A stretch of DNA of 64,000 nucleotides from Bacillus sp. NEB1478. GTDB taxonomy: Bacteria > Bacillota > Bacilli > Bacillales > Fictibacillaceae. The notes under the pieces are model-generated. The model was not told the DNA's origin and searched no databases. It saw only the letters and a list, made by a program, of their open reading frames with translations. The stretch is from positions 1,736,001 to 1,800,000 of the forward strand of contig NZ_CP134049.1 of the NCBI RefSeq assembly GCF_031582965.1, given 5' to 3'. Shown in pieces: positions 46,219 through 56,789 of this stretch. A program made the position numbers and the translations under genes. The number at the start of each line of letters is the position of its first letter. Position 1 is the first letter of the stretch.

Positions 46219-47014
46219 TATAAAAATAATTTTAGCTGGTCCACGCGGTAAAATGGGGCAGGAAGCATTAAAGATGATTGAACAAACTCCGCATTTTGTA
46301 CTTGCAGCTGCTATTGATTCAAAAAATGATGGGATGCAAGTAAAAGATCTCGATGGATGTCCTTCTACTATAGAAGCACCCGTATATGATGATGCAGAAA
46401 ATTGTATCCAGTCTGTTGAAGCGGATGTTCTTATTGATTTAACTCGTCCAGACATCGGAAAAAAACATCTTGAGCTGGCATTGAATCATGGTTTAAGAAC
46501 GGTAATTGGTACAACTGGTTTTAGCAGCGATGACCTTGAAAGGTTATCGGAACTTGCTCATGAAAAGAAAACAGGTGCCATCATTGCTCCAAACTTTGCT
46601 ATTGGGGCAATATTGATGATGAAATTTTCTCAAATGGCAGCCAAGTATTTGCCAGATATTGAGATTATAGAAAAGCATCATGACCAAAAATTAGATGCAC
46701 CATCTGGTACAGCATTAAAAACCGCTCAGCTAATTACTGAAGTTCGTCAGCAAAAAACACAGGGCCACCCGGATGAAAAAGAAGATTTACAGGGTGCAAG
46801 AGGGGCAGAACTAGAGGGAATAAGAATTCATAGTGTCAGATTGCCAGGTCTTGTTGCACATCAAGAAGTTTTATTTGGCGGTGAAGGGCAGCTGTTAACA
46901 ATAAGACATGATTCTATGAATAGAACTTCTTTTATGCCTGGTGTTAGGCTTGCGGCTGAAAGTGTTATGAAAATAGAAGGGCTGGTATACGGCCTTGAAA
47001 ATATTATGGAATAA
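46211..47014 (+). CDS. dapB: 4-hydroxy-tetrahydrodipicolinate reductase
   Basis: 267 aa, lysine and diaminopimelate pathway; its substrate also feeds dipicolinate in spores. NAD(P) motif [10 protein letters not shown] near 9, catalytic histidine region [18 protein letters not shown] near 148. Ribosome binding site GAGGAG lies inside the end of ypjD, which it overlaps by 8 bp. Confidence 0.95.
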   Translation: MDNIKIILAGPRGKMGQEALKMIEQTPHFVLAAAIDSKNDGMQVKDLDGCPSTIEAPVYDDAENCIQSVEADVLIDLTRPDIGKKHLELALNHGLRTVIGTTGFSSDDLERLSELAHEKKTGAIIAPNFAIGAILMMKFSQMAAKYLPDIEIIEKHHDQKLDAPSGTALKTAQLITEVRQQKTQGHPDEKEDLQGARGAELEGIRIHSVRLPGLVAHQEVLFGGEGQLLTIRHDSMNRTSFMPGVRLAAESVMKIEGLVYGLENIME

Positions 47015-47025
47015 GAGGGGAAAAC

Positions 47026-47439
47026 ATGAGAATAGCTCTTATTGCACACGATAAGAAAAAGAACGACATGATCAATTTTACGGTAGCATATGCTCCTATT
47101 CTGAGGGAACATACGCTTTTTGCAACAGGAACAACAGGTTTTAAAATTAATGAAGCAACTAATTTACCGATTAAAAGGTTTCAATCAGGTCCGCTAGGCG
47201 GAGATCAGCAAATTGGTGCTCTAATCGCCGAAAACGAACTGGACCTTGTATTGTTTTTTAGAGACCCATTGACAGCACAGCCTCATGAGCCGGATGTTTC
47301 GGCATTAATGCGTTTATGTGATGTATATCAAATACCGCTTGCTACCAATGTCGCAAGTGCTGAGTTGTTTATCCGTTCATTAGACCGGGGAGATTTAGAC
47401 TGGCGAAAAATTATCGATGAAAGAGAGCCGGGTAATTAA
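47026..47439 (+). CDS. mgsA: Methylglyoxal synthase
   Basis: 137 aa, converts dihydroxyacetone phosphate to methylglyoxal. GTTGFKI near 38 and [17 protein letters not shown] near 55 are the phosphate and catalytic (Asp) segments. Ribosome binding site GAGGGG. Overlaps bshB1 by 1 bp; methylglyoxal is detoxified through bacillithiol, which the next two genes help make. Confidence 0.95.
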   Translation: MRIALIAHDKKKNDMINFTVAYAPILREHTLFATGTTGFKINEATNLPIKRFQSGPLGGDQQIGALIAENELDLVLFFRDPLTAQPHEPDVSALMRLCDVYQIPLATNVASAELFIRSLDRGDLDWRKIIDEREPGN

Positions 47440-48131
47440 TGGAACTTTCTAATTGGCTGGCGATAGGTGCACATGCGGATGATGTAGAAATCGGAATGGG
47501 TGCAACAATTAAAAAAGAAACAAATAGAGGACGCAATGTAATTATATGTGATCTGACAGAAGCTGAACGGTCATCTAATGGAGATGTTGTGACTCGAAAG
47601 AAAGAAGCAGGAAAGGCAGCAGAGATATTAGGAGTATCAAAAAGGATGAACTTAAGGCTTCCTGATCGGGGACTTCATTTAATAGACGAATATATTATGC
47701 GCATTGTTACTTGCATCCGTAAGGAGAAACCTGAATATGTATTCGCACCATATTGGGTAGATCGGCATCCCGATCATGGGAATTGTGCAAAGCTTGTGAA
47801 AGAAGCTGTATTTTCCGCAGGCATTAAAAAGATCACAGATTTGCAGCAATTACCGGCGCACAAAGTTAAAAAAATGTTTTATTACATGATTAACAGTACC
47901 GAAAAACCTTCTCTTTATGTGGATGTAAGCGAAACCTATGCTGAAAAAATAGAAGCTTTAAAAGCGTACCCGTCACAATTCATCAAATCAGAGAACAGCG
48001 TGGATACTCCACTGACAAACGGATATATCGAGCGAGTCGAAGCACGTGACCGGTTAAATGGTTTTGATGCAGGTACAGTTTTTGCGGAAGGATTTATTAC
48101 AGAACAGATATATGTTACAAACCATTTGTAA
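47439..48131 (+). CDS. bshB1: Bacillithiol biosynthesis deacetylase BshB1
   Basis: 230 aa LmbE-like zinc deacetylase that removes acetyl from GlcNAc-malate. Zinc motifs GAHADD near 11-16 and [12 protein letters not shown] near 107-118. ATG overlaps the mgsA stop (TAATG). Second step of bacillithiol synthesis; bshA, the first, follows. Confidence 0.93.
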   Translation: MELSNWLAIGAHADDVEIGMGATIKKETNRGRNVIICDLTEAERSSNGDVVTRKKEAGKAAEILGVSKRMNLRLPDRGLHLIDEYIMRIVTCIRKEKPEYVFAPYWVDRHPDHGNCAKLVKEAVFSAGIKKITDLQQLPAHKVKKMFYYMINSTEKPSLYVDVSETYAEKIEALKAYPSQFIKSENSVDTPLTNGYIERVEARDRLNGFDAGTVFAEGFITEQIYVTNHL

Positions 48132-48141
48132 GGAGAACAAT

Positions 48142-49272
48142 ATGAAGTTAAAAATAGGCATCACATGTTATCCTACTGTCGGAGGATCTGGTGTAGTTGC
48201 GACAGAACTTGGGAAATTACTTGCTGAGAGAGGACATGAAATCCATTTTATTACGTCTAGTGTGCCCTTTCGTTTAGGAAAGTTTTATCCGAACATTTTC
48301 TTCCATGAGGTAGAAGTGAACAATTATTCAGTATTTAAGTATCCACCGTATGATCTTGCTTTAGCTAGTAAGATGGCAGAAGTAGCCAAAAGAGAAAAAC
48401 TTGATATTCTGCACGTGCACTACGCTGTGCCGCATGCGGTTTGTGCGGTTTTAGCGAAGCAGATGCTTGATGACAATATAAAAATCGTTACTACCCTTCA
48501 TGGTACAGATATTACAGTATTAGGCTATGATCCTTCTCTAAGTGAAATGATCAAGTTCGGCATTGATAAATCCGATGTTGTTACAGCAGTATCACATCAG
48601 CTGAAAGCAGATACTGAAAAGTTATTAAACATAAAGAACAACATTAAACCTGTTCATAATTTTGTAGATGAACGCGTCTATTACAGACGTGAAAATAATC
48701 ATGAACTGAAAAATACATACGGAATCGGTGATGATGAAAGAGTAATCGTTCACATTTCAAATTTCAGACCAGTTAAACGAATACAAGATGTTATACAATC
48801 TTTTGCACATATTAGAAAAGAGATAAAATCAAAATTGCTTTTGATCGGAAACGGGCCGGAATTAACGGTTGCGTGCGAGATGGTCAAAAAGCTCAAAATT
48901 GAAGATGATGTCTTATTCTTAGGTAAGCAAGAAAATGTGGGTGAACTGTTTTCAATCTGTGACCTAAAGCTTTTGTTATCTGAAAAAGAAAGCTTTGGTC
49001 TCGTATTATTAGAAGCGATGGCTTGCGGTGTTCCTGTAATTGGAACAAACATCGGTGGAATTCCTGAAGTTATCGTGGATAATGAAACAGGCTATTTAGT
49101 TGAAGTAGGAAATACGAAAGAGGTTGCCGAAAAAGCGATCGACCTTTTAAATGATGATGAAAAGCATAAACGCTTTGCACAAAAAGCGGTACTGCATGTA
49201 AGAGAAAACTTTCATTCTGAAAATATAGTGAATGCCTATGAAGATATATATAACTCTTTAGTAAAGGGTTGA
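48142..49272 (+). CDS. bshA: N-acetyl-alpha-D-glucosaminyl L-malate synthase BshA
   Basis: 376 aa GT4 glycosyltransferase joining UDP-GlcNAc to L-malate. [19 protein letters not shown] at the N-terminus, [10 protein letters not shown] near 205, and the nucleotide-sugar [20 protein letters not shown] near 280. ATG 48142 follows AAGGAGA; length is that of B. subtilis BshA (377). Confidence 0.94.
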   Translation: MKLKIGITCYPTVGGSGVVATELGKLLAERGHEIHFITSSVPFRLGKFYPNIFFHEVEVNNYSVFKYPPYDLALASKMAEVAKREKLDILHVHYAVPHAVCAVLAKQMLDDNIKIVTTLHGTDITVLGYDPSLSEMIKFGIDKSDVVTAVSHQLKADTEKLLNIKNNIKPVHNFVDERVYYRRENNHELKNTYGIGDDERVIVHISNFRPVKRIQDVIQSFAHIRKEIKSKLLLIGNGPELTVACEMVKKLKIEDDVLFLGKQENVGELFSICDLKLLLSEKESFGLVLLEAMACGVPVIGTNIGGIPEVIVDNETGYLVEVGNTKEVAEKAIDLLNDDEKHKRFAQKAVLHVRENFHSENIVNAYEDIYNSLVKG

Positions 49273-49279
49273 GTTTAAT

Positions 49280-50464
49280 ATGAACGGGTTGTTTAAAGAA
49301 GCTTCATATTTATTAAACAGAATTGAAGAAAACGGATTTAGAGCTTATTTTGTCGGTGGCTGTGTAAGAGATCACTGGCTGGATAAGCCGATTAAAGATA
49401 TAGATATTGCTTCAAGTGCAAAACCAGAAGAGATTCAAAGAATTTTTCCTAAGACGATTCCTGTAGGGATAGAGCATGGAACGGTAATCGTAAGGCACAA
49501 TCACATATCATATGAAGTGACAACTTTTCGGAAAGAAGACAAATACGAAGATTTCCGAAGACCATCTAAAGTTTGGTTCGTATCTGATTTAGAAGAAGAT
49601 CTCGCCAGACGTGATTTCACTTTTAACGCTATGGCGATGGATAAATCATACAATTTATTTGATCCATTCGACGGAAGAGGGGATTTAGCTAAAAAGCAGA
49701 TCCGGACTGTCGGTCATCCTGATGAGCGTTTCTATGAAGATCCTCTTCGTCTTATGCGTGCTTGCCGTTTTATGAGTACTTATAATCTGACGATCGAAGA
49801 AAAGACGAAAAAAGCCGTTCAAAAGAACGCCCCCTTGCTAAAACGCATCTCTGTAGAACGAATAACAGATGAATTTAGAAAGCTTCTTGAAGGGGAATGG
49901 GCCGGTCCTGCATTATCTTTTATGAAGTACGCTGGCATTTTTATGTATCTTCCTTCTCCGGTTGAAGAAAAAACGAAAGGCGATATGCTGGAATTCAATT
50001 GGAATTTTCTGCAGGAAATAGAACAAAAGTGGGCAGCTTTTCTTATTTTAGGAGATGTAAAAGATCATAGGGAGTTCTTGAAAAAATGGAAGCTTCCCAA
50101 TACAGTAATCAATCGTGTGTTAAAAATATTGAATGCTTATAACGTTGATTATTGGACAAAGATGGACGTTTATCGATTCGGACTAGAAACTGCAGTTTTA
50201 GGAATTCAATTAAAGTATGCCAATCAGTTAATATCTTATGAAAATCATATACAACGAGTAAAAGATTTAGCTTTGGAAATTCCTATCGCTTCTAGAAATG
50301 AAATACCTTTAAATGGAGTCGATATTTTACGTATTAAGCAAGAAACTCCAGGTGTTTGGCTTGGCCAGCTATATGATGAGATGGAAAAAGAGATTGTAGA
50401 AGGCAATCTGTCTCTTTCTAAAGACCTGCTTACAGACTGGGTAAGAAAGTGGGAACAGAAATGA
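49280..50464 (+). CDS. cca: CCA-adding tRNA nucleotidyltransferase
   Basis: 394 aa class II nucleotidyltransferase adding CCA ends to tRNA. N-terminal catalytic GGCVRDHWL and KDIDIA near 25-42, RRDFTFNAMA near 108 and the nucleotide-specificity EDPLRLMRACRF near 150. It starts 8 bp after bshA and its stop overlaps the birA ATG (ATGA). Confidence 0.94.
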   Translation: MNGLFKEASYLLNRIEENGFRAYFVGGCVRDHWLDKPIKDIDIASSAKPEEIQRIFPKTIPVGIEHGTVIVRHNHISYEVTTFRKEDKYEDFRRPSKVWFVSDLEEDLARRDFTFNAMAMDKSYNLFDPFDGRGDLAKKQIRTVGHPDERFYEDPLRLMRACRFMSTYNLTIEEKTKKAVQKNAPLLKRISVERITDEFRKLLEGEWAGPALSFMKYAGIFMYLPSPVEEKTKGDMLEFNWNFLQEIEQKWAAFLILGDVKDHREFLKKWKLPNTVINRVLKILNAYNVDYWTKMDVYRFGLETAVLGIQLKYANQLISYENHIQRVKDLALEIPIASRNEIPLNGVDILRIKQETPGVWLGQLYDEMEKEIVEGNLSLSKDLLTDWVRKWEQK

Positions 50465-51435
50465 AAGAAGCATTATTACATATGCTTACCGTAAATGAAG
50501 GACAATTCGTTTCGGGACAGCAAATCAGCGATAAACTGAATTGTTCGCGAACGGCGATCTGGAAGCATGTTTCAGAATTAAGGAAATCGGGATACAGCAT
50601 TGAAGCAGTTCAAAAAAGGGGTTACCGGCTTTTAACCTCTCCGGACCTCGTAACACCTGAAGAAGTTTCCCTTTATACGGGTGATGGAACATTTGGCAAG
50701 AAAGTCACGTATAAACCATCTGTGAGAAGCACACAAGAAATTGCTCACCAGTTAGCAAGAGAAGGTGCGGAAGAAGGGACGATAGTACTTGCTGACGAAC
50801 AAACAGGAGGCAGAGGCAGACTGGGAAGAGCGTGGCAATCTCCTTCAGGCACCGGAATATGGATGAGCTTAATCATGCGTCCAAAGATTCCACTTCAAAA
50901 AGCTCCCCAGTTAACCTTGTTAATAGCGGTAGCCGTTTCTAAAGCGATTGAAAAAGTGACTGGCATTGAAGCTGCCATCAAGTGGCCGAATGACCTGTTG
51001 ATCAATGGAAAAAAAATATCCGGTATTTTAACAGAGCTGCAGGCAGAAGCTGATTCTATTCATTCTGTCATTGTTGGAATCGGAATGAATGTAAATCAGG
51101 AAAAAAAGCATTTTTCTGAAGAAATTATCGATATTGCCACAAGTTTAGCGATTGAGGGAAATCAATCATTTAAAAGAGCTGAGCTCATTGGAGCGGTTTT
51201 GAATGAGATTGAAAAGCTTTACAACAATTATTTACAGGACGGATTTAAAGTCATTAAATTATTGTGGGAAGCAAGAGCTTTTAGTTTAGGAAAACGGATT
51301 ACTGCAAGATCTATTTCAGGTTCGATCACCGGTTATGCACAGGGGATAACGGAGGAAGGCGTTCTGCTTTTAGAAGATGACAATGGTGTTGTCCATTCCA
51401 TCTATTCTGCAGACATCGAATTTCCTTCTCCTTAA
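50461..51435 (+). CDS. birA: Bifunctional biotin ligase / biotin operon repressor
   Basis: 324 aa. N-terminal winged helix (GQQISDKLNCSRTAIWKHVSELRKSGY) shows it is the repressor form; central ligase domain with GGRGRLGRAWQSPSG near 120 and KWPNDLLINGKKISGIL near 180; C-terminal SH3-like domain. It biotinylates acetyl-CoA carboxylase and pyruvate carboxylase and represses biotin genes. ATG 50461 overlaps the cca stop. Confidence 0.94.
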   Translation: MKEALLHMLTVNEGQFVSGQQISDKLNCSRTAIWKHVSELRKSGYSIEAVQKRGYRLLTSPDLVTPEEVSLYTGDGTFGKKVTYKPSVRSTQEIAHQLAREGAEEGTIVLADEQTGGRGRLGRAWQSPSGTGIWMSLIMRPKIPLQKAPQLTLLIAVAVSKAIEKVTGIEAAIKWPNDLLINGKKISGILTELQAEADSIHSVIVGIGMNVNQEKKHFSEEIIDIATSLAIEGNQSFKRAELIGAVLNEIEKLYNNYLQDGFKVIKLLWEARAFSLGKRITARSISGSITGYAQGITEEGVLLLEDDNGVVHSIYSADIEFPSP

Positions 51436-51445
51436 GTGAAGACCG

Positions 51446-51454
51446 TGATAAAAT
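51446..51454 (+). promoter_or_regulatory. Extended -10 promoter of panBCD
   Basis: TGATAAAAT, that is TGn plus TAAAAT. The predicted start, about 51461, falls on the first base pair of the structured leader. Confidence 0.55.
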
Positions 51455-51461
51455 AAATCCA

Positions 51462-51530
51462 TAGGCGGTATCCATTAGGAACTGCACTAATGAAAGTAGC
51501 ATCAAAAAACTTTACATGAATATCTGCCTA
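51462..51530 (+). promoter_or_regulatory. Structured 5-prime leader of panBCD, candidate riboswitch
   Basis: Three nested helices form a three-way junction: P1 TAGGCGGTAT (51462-51471) with 51520-51530 (ATATCTGCCTA, one bulged T); P2 CATTAG (51473-51478) / CTAATG (51487-51492); P3 AAAGT (51493-51497) / ACTTT (51509-51513). An intrinsic terminator follows at 51595. A pan RNA motif has been described upstream of panB operons; whether this is that motif or another class I cannot decide from memory. Confidence 0.5.
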
Positions 51531-51594
51531 GATCCAAGAATAGGACCGGGACAGAGGGAGCAAACAAAACAGGCGTCAAGTGATGTTTTCTATG

Positions 51595-51624
51595 CCTTCT
51601 TCCTGTATGGGAGAAGGTTTTTTT
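51595..51624 (+). terminator. Leader terminator upstream of panB
   Basis: Nine-pair stem CCTTCTTCC / GGGAGAAGG with one or two G-U pairs and T7, 34 nt before panB. It could be the attenuator of panBCD or the end of the birA operon. A second hairpin CCCTGTT / AACAGGG (51634-51650) overlaps the panB ribosome binding site. Confidence 0.75.
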
Positions 51625-51657
51625 GCACTCTGCCCCTGTTAAAAACAGGGAGGAAAT

Positions 51658-52503
51658 ATGAAGATGAAAACCACGAAAAGCTTTTTAAACATGAAAGCTG
51701 CAGGCGAAAAAATTTCCATGGTAACAGCATATGACTATCCTACTGCTGCCATTTGTGAAAAAGCAGGGATGGATCTCTTATTAGTTGGTGACTCTTTAGG
51801 GATGGTAGTGCTAGGGTATGAATCCACTATACCAGTAACGATGGAAGATATGATACATCACACAAAAGCTGTCAAACGCGGGGCGCCAAATACGTTTATC
51901 GTTACGGATATGCCGTTTATGACGTATCATGGATCCATTGATGATACGCTGAAAAATGCGAGAAGACTGCTTCAGGAAAGCGGTGCCGCTGCTGTTAAGC
52001 TTGAAGGAGGAAAACAAATCATTCAAACCGTTGAAACTCTGACGAATGCAGGTGTTCCTGTAATGGGGCATCTTGGGCTGACACCGCAAATGGTAGGTGT
52101 TATGGGCGGTTATAATGTTCAAGCAAAAGAAGAAGCAGAAGCGGAAGCCCTTATAGAAGAAAGTATAGCGTTAGAAAAAGCAGGTGCGTTTGCGATAGTT
52201 TTAGAATGTGTACCACAGCAATTAGCACAGATTGTTACAAATAAAGTCAACATTCCTGTGATCGGTATCGGAGCAGGTCAACATACAGATGGTCAAGTAT
52301 TGGTTTATCACGACATGATCGGCTATGGGTTTCATCATATTCCTAAATTTGTTAAGAGTTATGGAAATGTTAAAGATGTGATGATTGAAGGGCTGAAAAA
52401 GTATAAAGAGGAAGTTCAGCAGATGAAGTTTCCTGCTGCAGAACATAGCTTCAACATGAAAACAGAGACACTCGATCGATTGTATGGAGGAGTTAAAGCA
52501 TGA
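51658..52503 (+). CDS. panB: 3-methyl-2-oxobutanoate hydroxymethyltransferase
   Basis: 281 aa, first step of pantothenate synthesis (ketopantoate from 2-ketoisovalerate and methylene-THF). [12 protein letters not shown] near 44-55 and KLEGG near 115 are active-site motifs. ATG 51658 lies only 4 nt after GGGAGG; ATG 51664 (10 nt away, MKTTKSF) is an alternative and resembles the B. subtilis start. Overlaps panC by 4 bp. Confidence 0.94.
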   Translation: MKMKTTKSFLNMKAAGEKISMVTAYDYPTAAICEKAGMDLLLVGDSLGMVVLGYESTIPVTMEDMIHHTKAVKRGAPNTFIVTDMPFMTYHGSIDDTLKNARRLLQESGAAAVKLEGGKQIIQTVETLTNAGVPVMGHLGLTPQMVGVMGGYNVQAKEEAEAEALIEESIALEKAGAFAIVLECVPQQLAQIVTNKVNIPVIGIGAGQHTDGQVLVYHDMIGYGFHHIPKFVKSYGNVKDVMIEGLKKYKEEVQQMKFPAAEHSFNMKTETLDRLYGGVKA

Positions 52504-53384
52504 AAATAGTAAAAAGCATCAAAGAACTTCAAAATCTGATAAAAGTAGAAAAAGCTGCTTCAAAAACGATCGGTTTTGTTCCTACGATGGGATATTTGCA
52601 TGATGGGCATCTATCATTAATCAATCGGGCAAGACATGAGTCTGATTTCGTTGTTGTAAGTATTTTTGTCAATCCATTGCAGTTTGGTCCAAATGAAGAT
52701 TTTGACCGTTATCCACGCGATCTGGTTCGGGACACAAAACTTGCGAAAGAAGCCGGAGCTGATCTTTTGTTCTGCCCAGACACAAAAGAAATGTATCCTG
52801 AAAAACCGGTAGTTACGGTTAAAGTTCATAGAAGAACGGATGCATTGTGTGGAAAAAGCCGGATCGGCCATTTTGACGGTGTCGCAACTGTCTTGACAAA
52901 GTTATTTAATATAGTTACACCTGATAAAGTTTATTTTGGTTTGAAAGACGCTCAGCAAGTAGCGGTTGTTAAAGGGCTTGTAGAAGACTTTAACTTTCCA
53001 TTAGAAATCATCGGCTGTGAAACGAAACGTGAATCTGATGGTCTTGCGATGAGTTCTAGAAACGTTTATCTAGAAGAAAACGAACGAAAAGAAGCATCGC
53101 ATCTAAGTTCTGTTTTAAGAAAAGCGCAAACGTGGCTTTTAGAAGACGATAGTGGTGAGACTGAACAAAAAATGATAAAATACTTGGAGGAACAAACGAG
53201 CGGAACGATTGAATATTGCAAGATATTATCGTATCCCGAACTTCTTTCTCCAACAGGGTTTGACGAAAAACTAATCATTGCAGTCAGTGTGAGATTTTCC
53301 AAAGCTCGTTTGATAGATAATATGATTATAGACAATGTATTAGAGAGAAAAGAGAGTGGGGAAGAATCATGTTCCGTACATTAA
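52500..53384 (+). CDS. panC: Pantoate--beta-alanine ligase
   Basis: 294 aa, ATP-dependent ligation of pantoate and beta-alanine. [14 protein letters not shown] near 29-42 is the nucleotidyltransferase HxGH region; [11 protein letters not shown] near 145; SSRNVYL near 185. ATGA overlap with panB and 16-bp overlap with panD show one transcript. Confidence 0.95.
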   Translation: MKIVKSIKELQNLIKVEKAASKTIGFVPTMGYLHDGHLSLINRARHESDFVVVSIFVNPLQFGPNEDFDRYPRDLVRDTKLAKEAGADLLFCPDTKEMYPEKPVVTVKVHRRTDALCGKSRIGHFDGVATVLTKLFNIVTPDKVYFGLKDAQQVAVVKGLVEDFNFPLEIIGCETKRESDGLAMSSRNVYLEENERKEASHLSSVLRKAQTWLLEDDSGETEQKMIKYLEEQTSGTIEYCKILSYPELLSPTGFDEKLIIAVSVRFSKARLIDNMIIDNVLERKESGEESCSVH

Positions 53385-53752
53385 TGAAAGCAAAAATCCA
53401 CCGTGCAACGGTAACAGAATCGAATTTAAACTATGTTGGCAGCATTACGATAGACGAAGATATTTTGGACGCTGTCGATATGCTGGCTAACGAAAAAGTT
53501 CAGATCGTAAACAACAACAATGGTGCACGTTTTGAAACGTATATTATTCCCGGCAGAAGAGGAAGCGGAGTAATGTGTTTGAACGGAGCGGCAGCAAGAC
53601 TTGTTCACGAAGGAGATACAATTATCGTGATCTCTTATGCCATGTTTGATGAAGCAGAAGTGAAGAATCATCAGCCAAAAGTAGCGATTATGGATGAAAA
53701 TAATAAGATTAAAGAAATGTTAGGTGTTGAACCTGAGGCTACTGTTTATTAA
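53369..53752 (+). CDS. panD: Aspartate 1-decarboxylase proenzyme
   Basis: 127 aa pyruvoyl enzyme supplying beta-alanine. Self-cleavage site G24-S25 in YVGSITI; tyrosine in SYAMF near 90. ATG lies inside the panC end, after GTGGGGAAG. Confidence 0.95.
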   Translation: MFRTLMKAKIHRATVTESNLNYVGSITIDEDILDAVDMLANEKVQIVNNNNGARFETYIIPGRRGSGVMCLNGAAARLVHEGDTIIVISYAMFDEAEVKNHQPKVAIMDENNKIKEMLGVEPEATVY

Positions 53753-53802
53753 AGAGGATAATTAATACTGTTTTAGCCACAGGGGAATGAGGTGAAATGG
53801 CT

Positions 53803-56622
53803 ATGTCACGACGATTTGTCGTTATCGATTTTGAAACAACAGGAAATTCCGCAGCAAAAGGAGACCGAATCATCCAGATTGGTGCCGTCGTCGTTGAGGC
53901 AGGAAAGATAACGGACAGATTTTCTACGTTTGTCCAGCCAGGCGTACCCATCCCCCCTTTTATTGAACAATTAACGGGCATTAAGGATGAAATGGTAAAT
54001 GATGCCCCATTGTTTGAAGAGGTGGCCCCAAAGCTCCTTCAGATGTTAGAAGGAGCTTATTTTGTTGCGCATAATGTAATGTTTGATTATTCCTTTTTAC
54101 AAGGAGAACTCGACCGATGCGGGTATTCGCCGCTATCAATGCCACTAATCGATACAGTAGAACTGTCTAGAATGTTATTGCTTGGAGCGGATGGCTATCA
54201 GCTCGGCATGCTTGCAGAGTATCTTGGTCTAGAGCATGAGAACCCTCATCAGGCGGATAGTGATGCGGATGTAACAGCGAAACTGTTAATGCATCTACTC
54301 GAGAAGCTTGAAGGTTTGCCACTACTGACTTTAGAACGTTTAACACCATTTTTGAAAAAGCTTCAAAGCTCTATCGAAGATATAATTTCAGATATGATTG
54401 CAGAAAAATCTGCCTTTTTAGCTGATGAAGAAACGTTTGATTTTTATCGCAAGCTTGCACTTAAAAAGACCAAACTGGTTACTAAAAAAGAACGGGTTGA
54501 CGAGAATTCAGGATATGGTGAGGCGGGATCACTCGCTCTTCAAAGTGATCTGAAAAATCATATGTCTCATTATGAGGTTCGGGAAAGCCAGCAAAAAATG
54601 GTTGAGCTTGTGGATGCAGCATTGCATACAAATCAGCATCTGGTCGTAGAAGCAGGTACTGGAGTCGGTAAATCACTAGGTTATCTAATACCAGGTGTCC
54701 GTTTTGCTAAAGAACAAGATCGTCCATTGATCGTATCAACACATACTGTTCAATTACAGCAGCAGCTGCTGGAGCGTGACGTGCCATTATTGAAAAAGAT
54801 TATGCCTTTTGACTTCACCGCAACTGTTTTAAAAGGAAGAAATCATTACCTATGTTTGAGGAAGTTTGAACACACACTTCAAGATCATTATGACGACAAC
54901 TACGATATGAATTTTACGAAAGCACAAATGATTATCTGGCTGACAGAAACAGAGGTAGGGGATGTAGAAGAGCTTTCCATGGCTTCTGGCGGAAAGCTAT
55001 TTTGGAATACGGTAAAAAGCGATGCAAATTCTTGTTTGAATCATCGCTGCCCTTGGTTTTCGAGATGTTACTATCATAAACAAAGAAGAGCTGCGCATGA
55101 ATCAGACATTGTAATCACAAATCATGCGCTTCTGTTTACTGATTTGAAATCTGATTCTCAGCTTTTACCTGGTTATAAAGAAGCGGTACTGGATGAAGCG
55201 CATCATATCGAAGAAGTTGTCAGTGATCATTATGGAAAAGAAACTGACTATTTCTCATTCTTGAAGCTGCTGGACAGGTTATCAACAACTGAAAGCGAAG
55301 GTATGATCAGCACCCTCGCAGAAATGGCCGATCTACATGAAGTGAAAGATCATGAAAAGTATTTATCTGGCTGGGACAGTACATTCGCTGATGTGAAAAA
55401 TGAATTAGATGAAATGTTTAAACGGATCAAATCAATTTGTCTTGCAAAAGCAAAAAACACACGTTCCGCAGAGTTAACAAAACTGACAACACGCTACACG
55501 ATGGATGATGTAAATTCAGCCGCTTGGGAGCCTATTCTTGAGATGGGTGAAAGGGCAAGACACTTTATTAACGATTTAACTAAGCCTGTAAAACGGCTGC
55601 TAAAAAGTCTGCAAAACTATGAAGAACATTTAACTTTTAAACAAAAGGGATTCTTAGTGGATCTTGAAGGGTTGTTAGATGATCTGCAAGATGAATCATT
55701 AGAGCTGCAGCATCTTCTATCTTGTCCGTTATCACAAGAGGTATATTGGCTCGAGGCTGAATCGAAGGGACCAAGACATGCTGTGACCCTGCATGCTAAG
55801 CCTGTAGAGATCGACCAGCTTTTAGCAGATGATTTTTTCGGGAGGAAAAACAGTATTATTATGACCTCAGCTACTATGAGTGTCAAAAATAAATTCAGTT
55901 ATATGATGGAAAGACTCGGTCTGCTCGACTTCGGTCCTATGAACGCACAGCTGCCGTCTCCATTCGAGTATGAAAAACAAGCTAAGCTTATGATTCCTAC
56001 CGATATTCCGCTTATTAATGAAGTTGATCAAAAAACATTCGTAGACAGAATATCATCTTCACTTTATGATATTGCAAAAGTAACTAAAGGTCGTATGCTA
56101 GTACTTTTTACATCATATGAAATGTTAAAAGAGACACATTCTGCTTTTAAGAGCTTAATGAAGCAGGAAGAGTTTGTCTTAATTGCTCAAGGTGTGGATA
56201 GCGGGAGCAGGGCGAGGCTGACGAAGAACTTCCAGCGGTTTGATAACAGCATCCTTTTTGGTACGAACAGCTTTTGGGAAGGAATCGATATTCCTGGTGA
56301 TGATTTATCTTGTCTTGTTATTATCAGGCTTCCTTTTACTCCGCCGGGCCAGCCGGTTATGGAAGCGAAAAGTGAAAAGCTTAAAGCTGCTGGAGGCAAC
56401 CCATTTTATGATTTGTCATTGCCTCAAGCCATTATACGCTTTAAACAAGGGTTTGGAAGACTAGTTAGAAGTTCAAGAGATAAGGGAGCTGTCTTCGTAT
56501 TTGATCGTCGAATGATTGAAACAAGGTATGGAAAATCATTTGTTCAATCACTGCCTAAGCTGCCTGTATCTATCAAACCCGTAGACGAACTGGTTGATGA
56601 ACTAAAAGACTGGATGGACTAA
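53803..56622 (+). CDS. dinG: DinG-family protein: DEDDh exonuclease fused to superfamily 2 helicase domain
   Basis: 939 aa. Residues 1-165 are a 3-5 exonuclease (VIDFETTG, HNVMFDYSFL, HQADSDADVT with the DEDDh acids). The helicase part has Walker A AGTGVGKS near 285, DEAH in LDEAHHIEEV near 462, and the C-terminal QGFGRLVRSSRDKG. Four cysteines between motifs I and II (C351, C411, C416, C422) resemble XPD/DinG iron-sulfur ligands. ATG 53803 has proper spacing from GAGGTGA; ATG 53797 is too close. Gram-positive DinG proteins are reported as exonucleases with doubtful helicase activity. Confidence 0.92.
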   Translation: MSRRFVVIDFETTGNSAAKGDRIIQIGAVVVEAGKITDRFSTFVQPGVPIPPFIEQLTGIKDEMVNDAPLFEEVAPKLLQMLEGAYFVAHNVMFDYSFLQGELDRCGYSPLSMPLIDTVELSRMLLLGADGYQLGMLAEYLGLEHENPHQADSDADVTAKLLMHLLEKLEGLPLLTLERLTPFLKKLQSSIEDIISDMIAEKSAFLADEETFDFYRKLALKKTKLVTKKERVDENSGYGEAGSLALQSDLKNHMSHYEVRESQQKMVELVDAALHTNQHLVVEAGTGVGKSLGYLIPGVRFAKEQDRPLIVSTHTVQLQQQLLERDVPLLKKIMPFDFTATVLKGRNHYLCLRKFEHTLQDHYDDNYDMNFTKAQMIIWLTETEVGDVEELSMASGGKLFWNTVKSDANSCLNHRCPWFSRCYYHKQRRAAHESDIVITNHALLFTDLKSDSQLLPGYKEAVLDEAHHIEEVVSDHYGKETDYFSFLKLLDRLSTTESEGMISTLAEMADLHEVKDHEKYLSGWDSTFADVKNELDEMFKRIKSICLAKAKNTRSAELTKLTTRYTMDDVNSAAWEPILEMGERARHFINDLTKPVKRLLKSLQNYEEHLTFKQKGFLVDLEGLLDDLQDESLELQHLLSCPLSQEVYWLEAESKGPRHAVTLHAKPVEIDQLLADDFFGRKNSIIMTSATMSVKNKFSYMMERLGLLDFGPMNAQLPSPFEYEKQAKLMIPTDIPLINEVDQKTFVDRISSSLYDIAKVTKGRMLVLFTSYEMLKETHSAFKSLMKQEEFVLIAQGVDSGSRARLTKNFQRFDNSILFGTNSFWEGIDIPGDDLSCLVIIRLPFTPPGQPVMEAKSEKLKAAGGNPFYDLSLPQAIIRFKQGFGRLVRSSRDKGAVFVFDRRMIETRYGKSFVQSLPKLPVSIKPVDELVDELKDWMD

Positions 56623-56625
56623 AGG

Positions 56626-56658
56626 AAAAAGGAGAAGATCATTGCTTCTCCTTTTTTT
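56626..56658 (+). terminator. Intrinsic terminator after dinG
   Basis: AAAAAGGAGAAG / CTTCTCCTTTTT stem and T run. Confidence 0.85.
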
Positions 56659-56721
56659 ATTTAGCACTATTTCTAAAAAATTGTTGCTCATAGGTGATAT
56701 TCGTAAAGACCCTTCATTGAC

Positions 56722-56789
56722 AAGTTGATCGGAGTGCAAGGTGCGGGACTCAGGCTAAGATCAGCGTGGCCGTGTTTTGGAAACAGCCT
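56722..56789. repeat. Dispersed intergenic repeat, copy D (truncated)
   Basis: Contains GTTGATCGGAGTGCAAGGTG, GGGACTC and the right end TTTTGGAAACAGCC; the middle core present in copies A and C is missing. Same orientation as A. Confidence 0.6.

Noticed and set aside
51516..51734. 72-codon open frame over the panB leader
   Set aside because: Overlaps the structured leader and panB start in another frame, no ribosome binding site.
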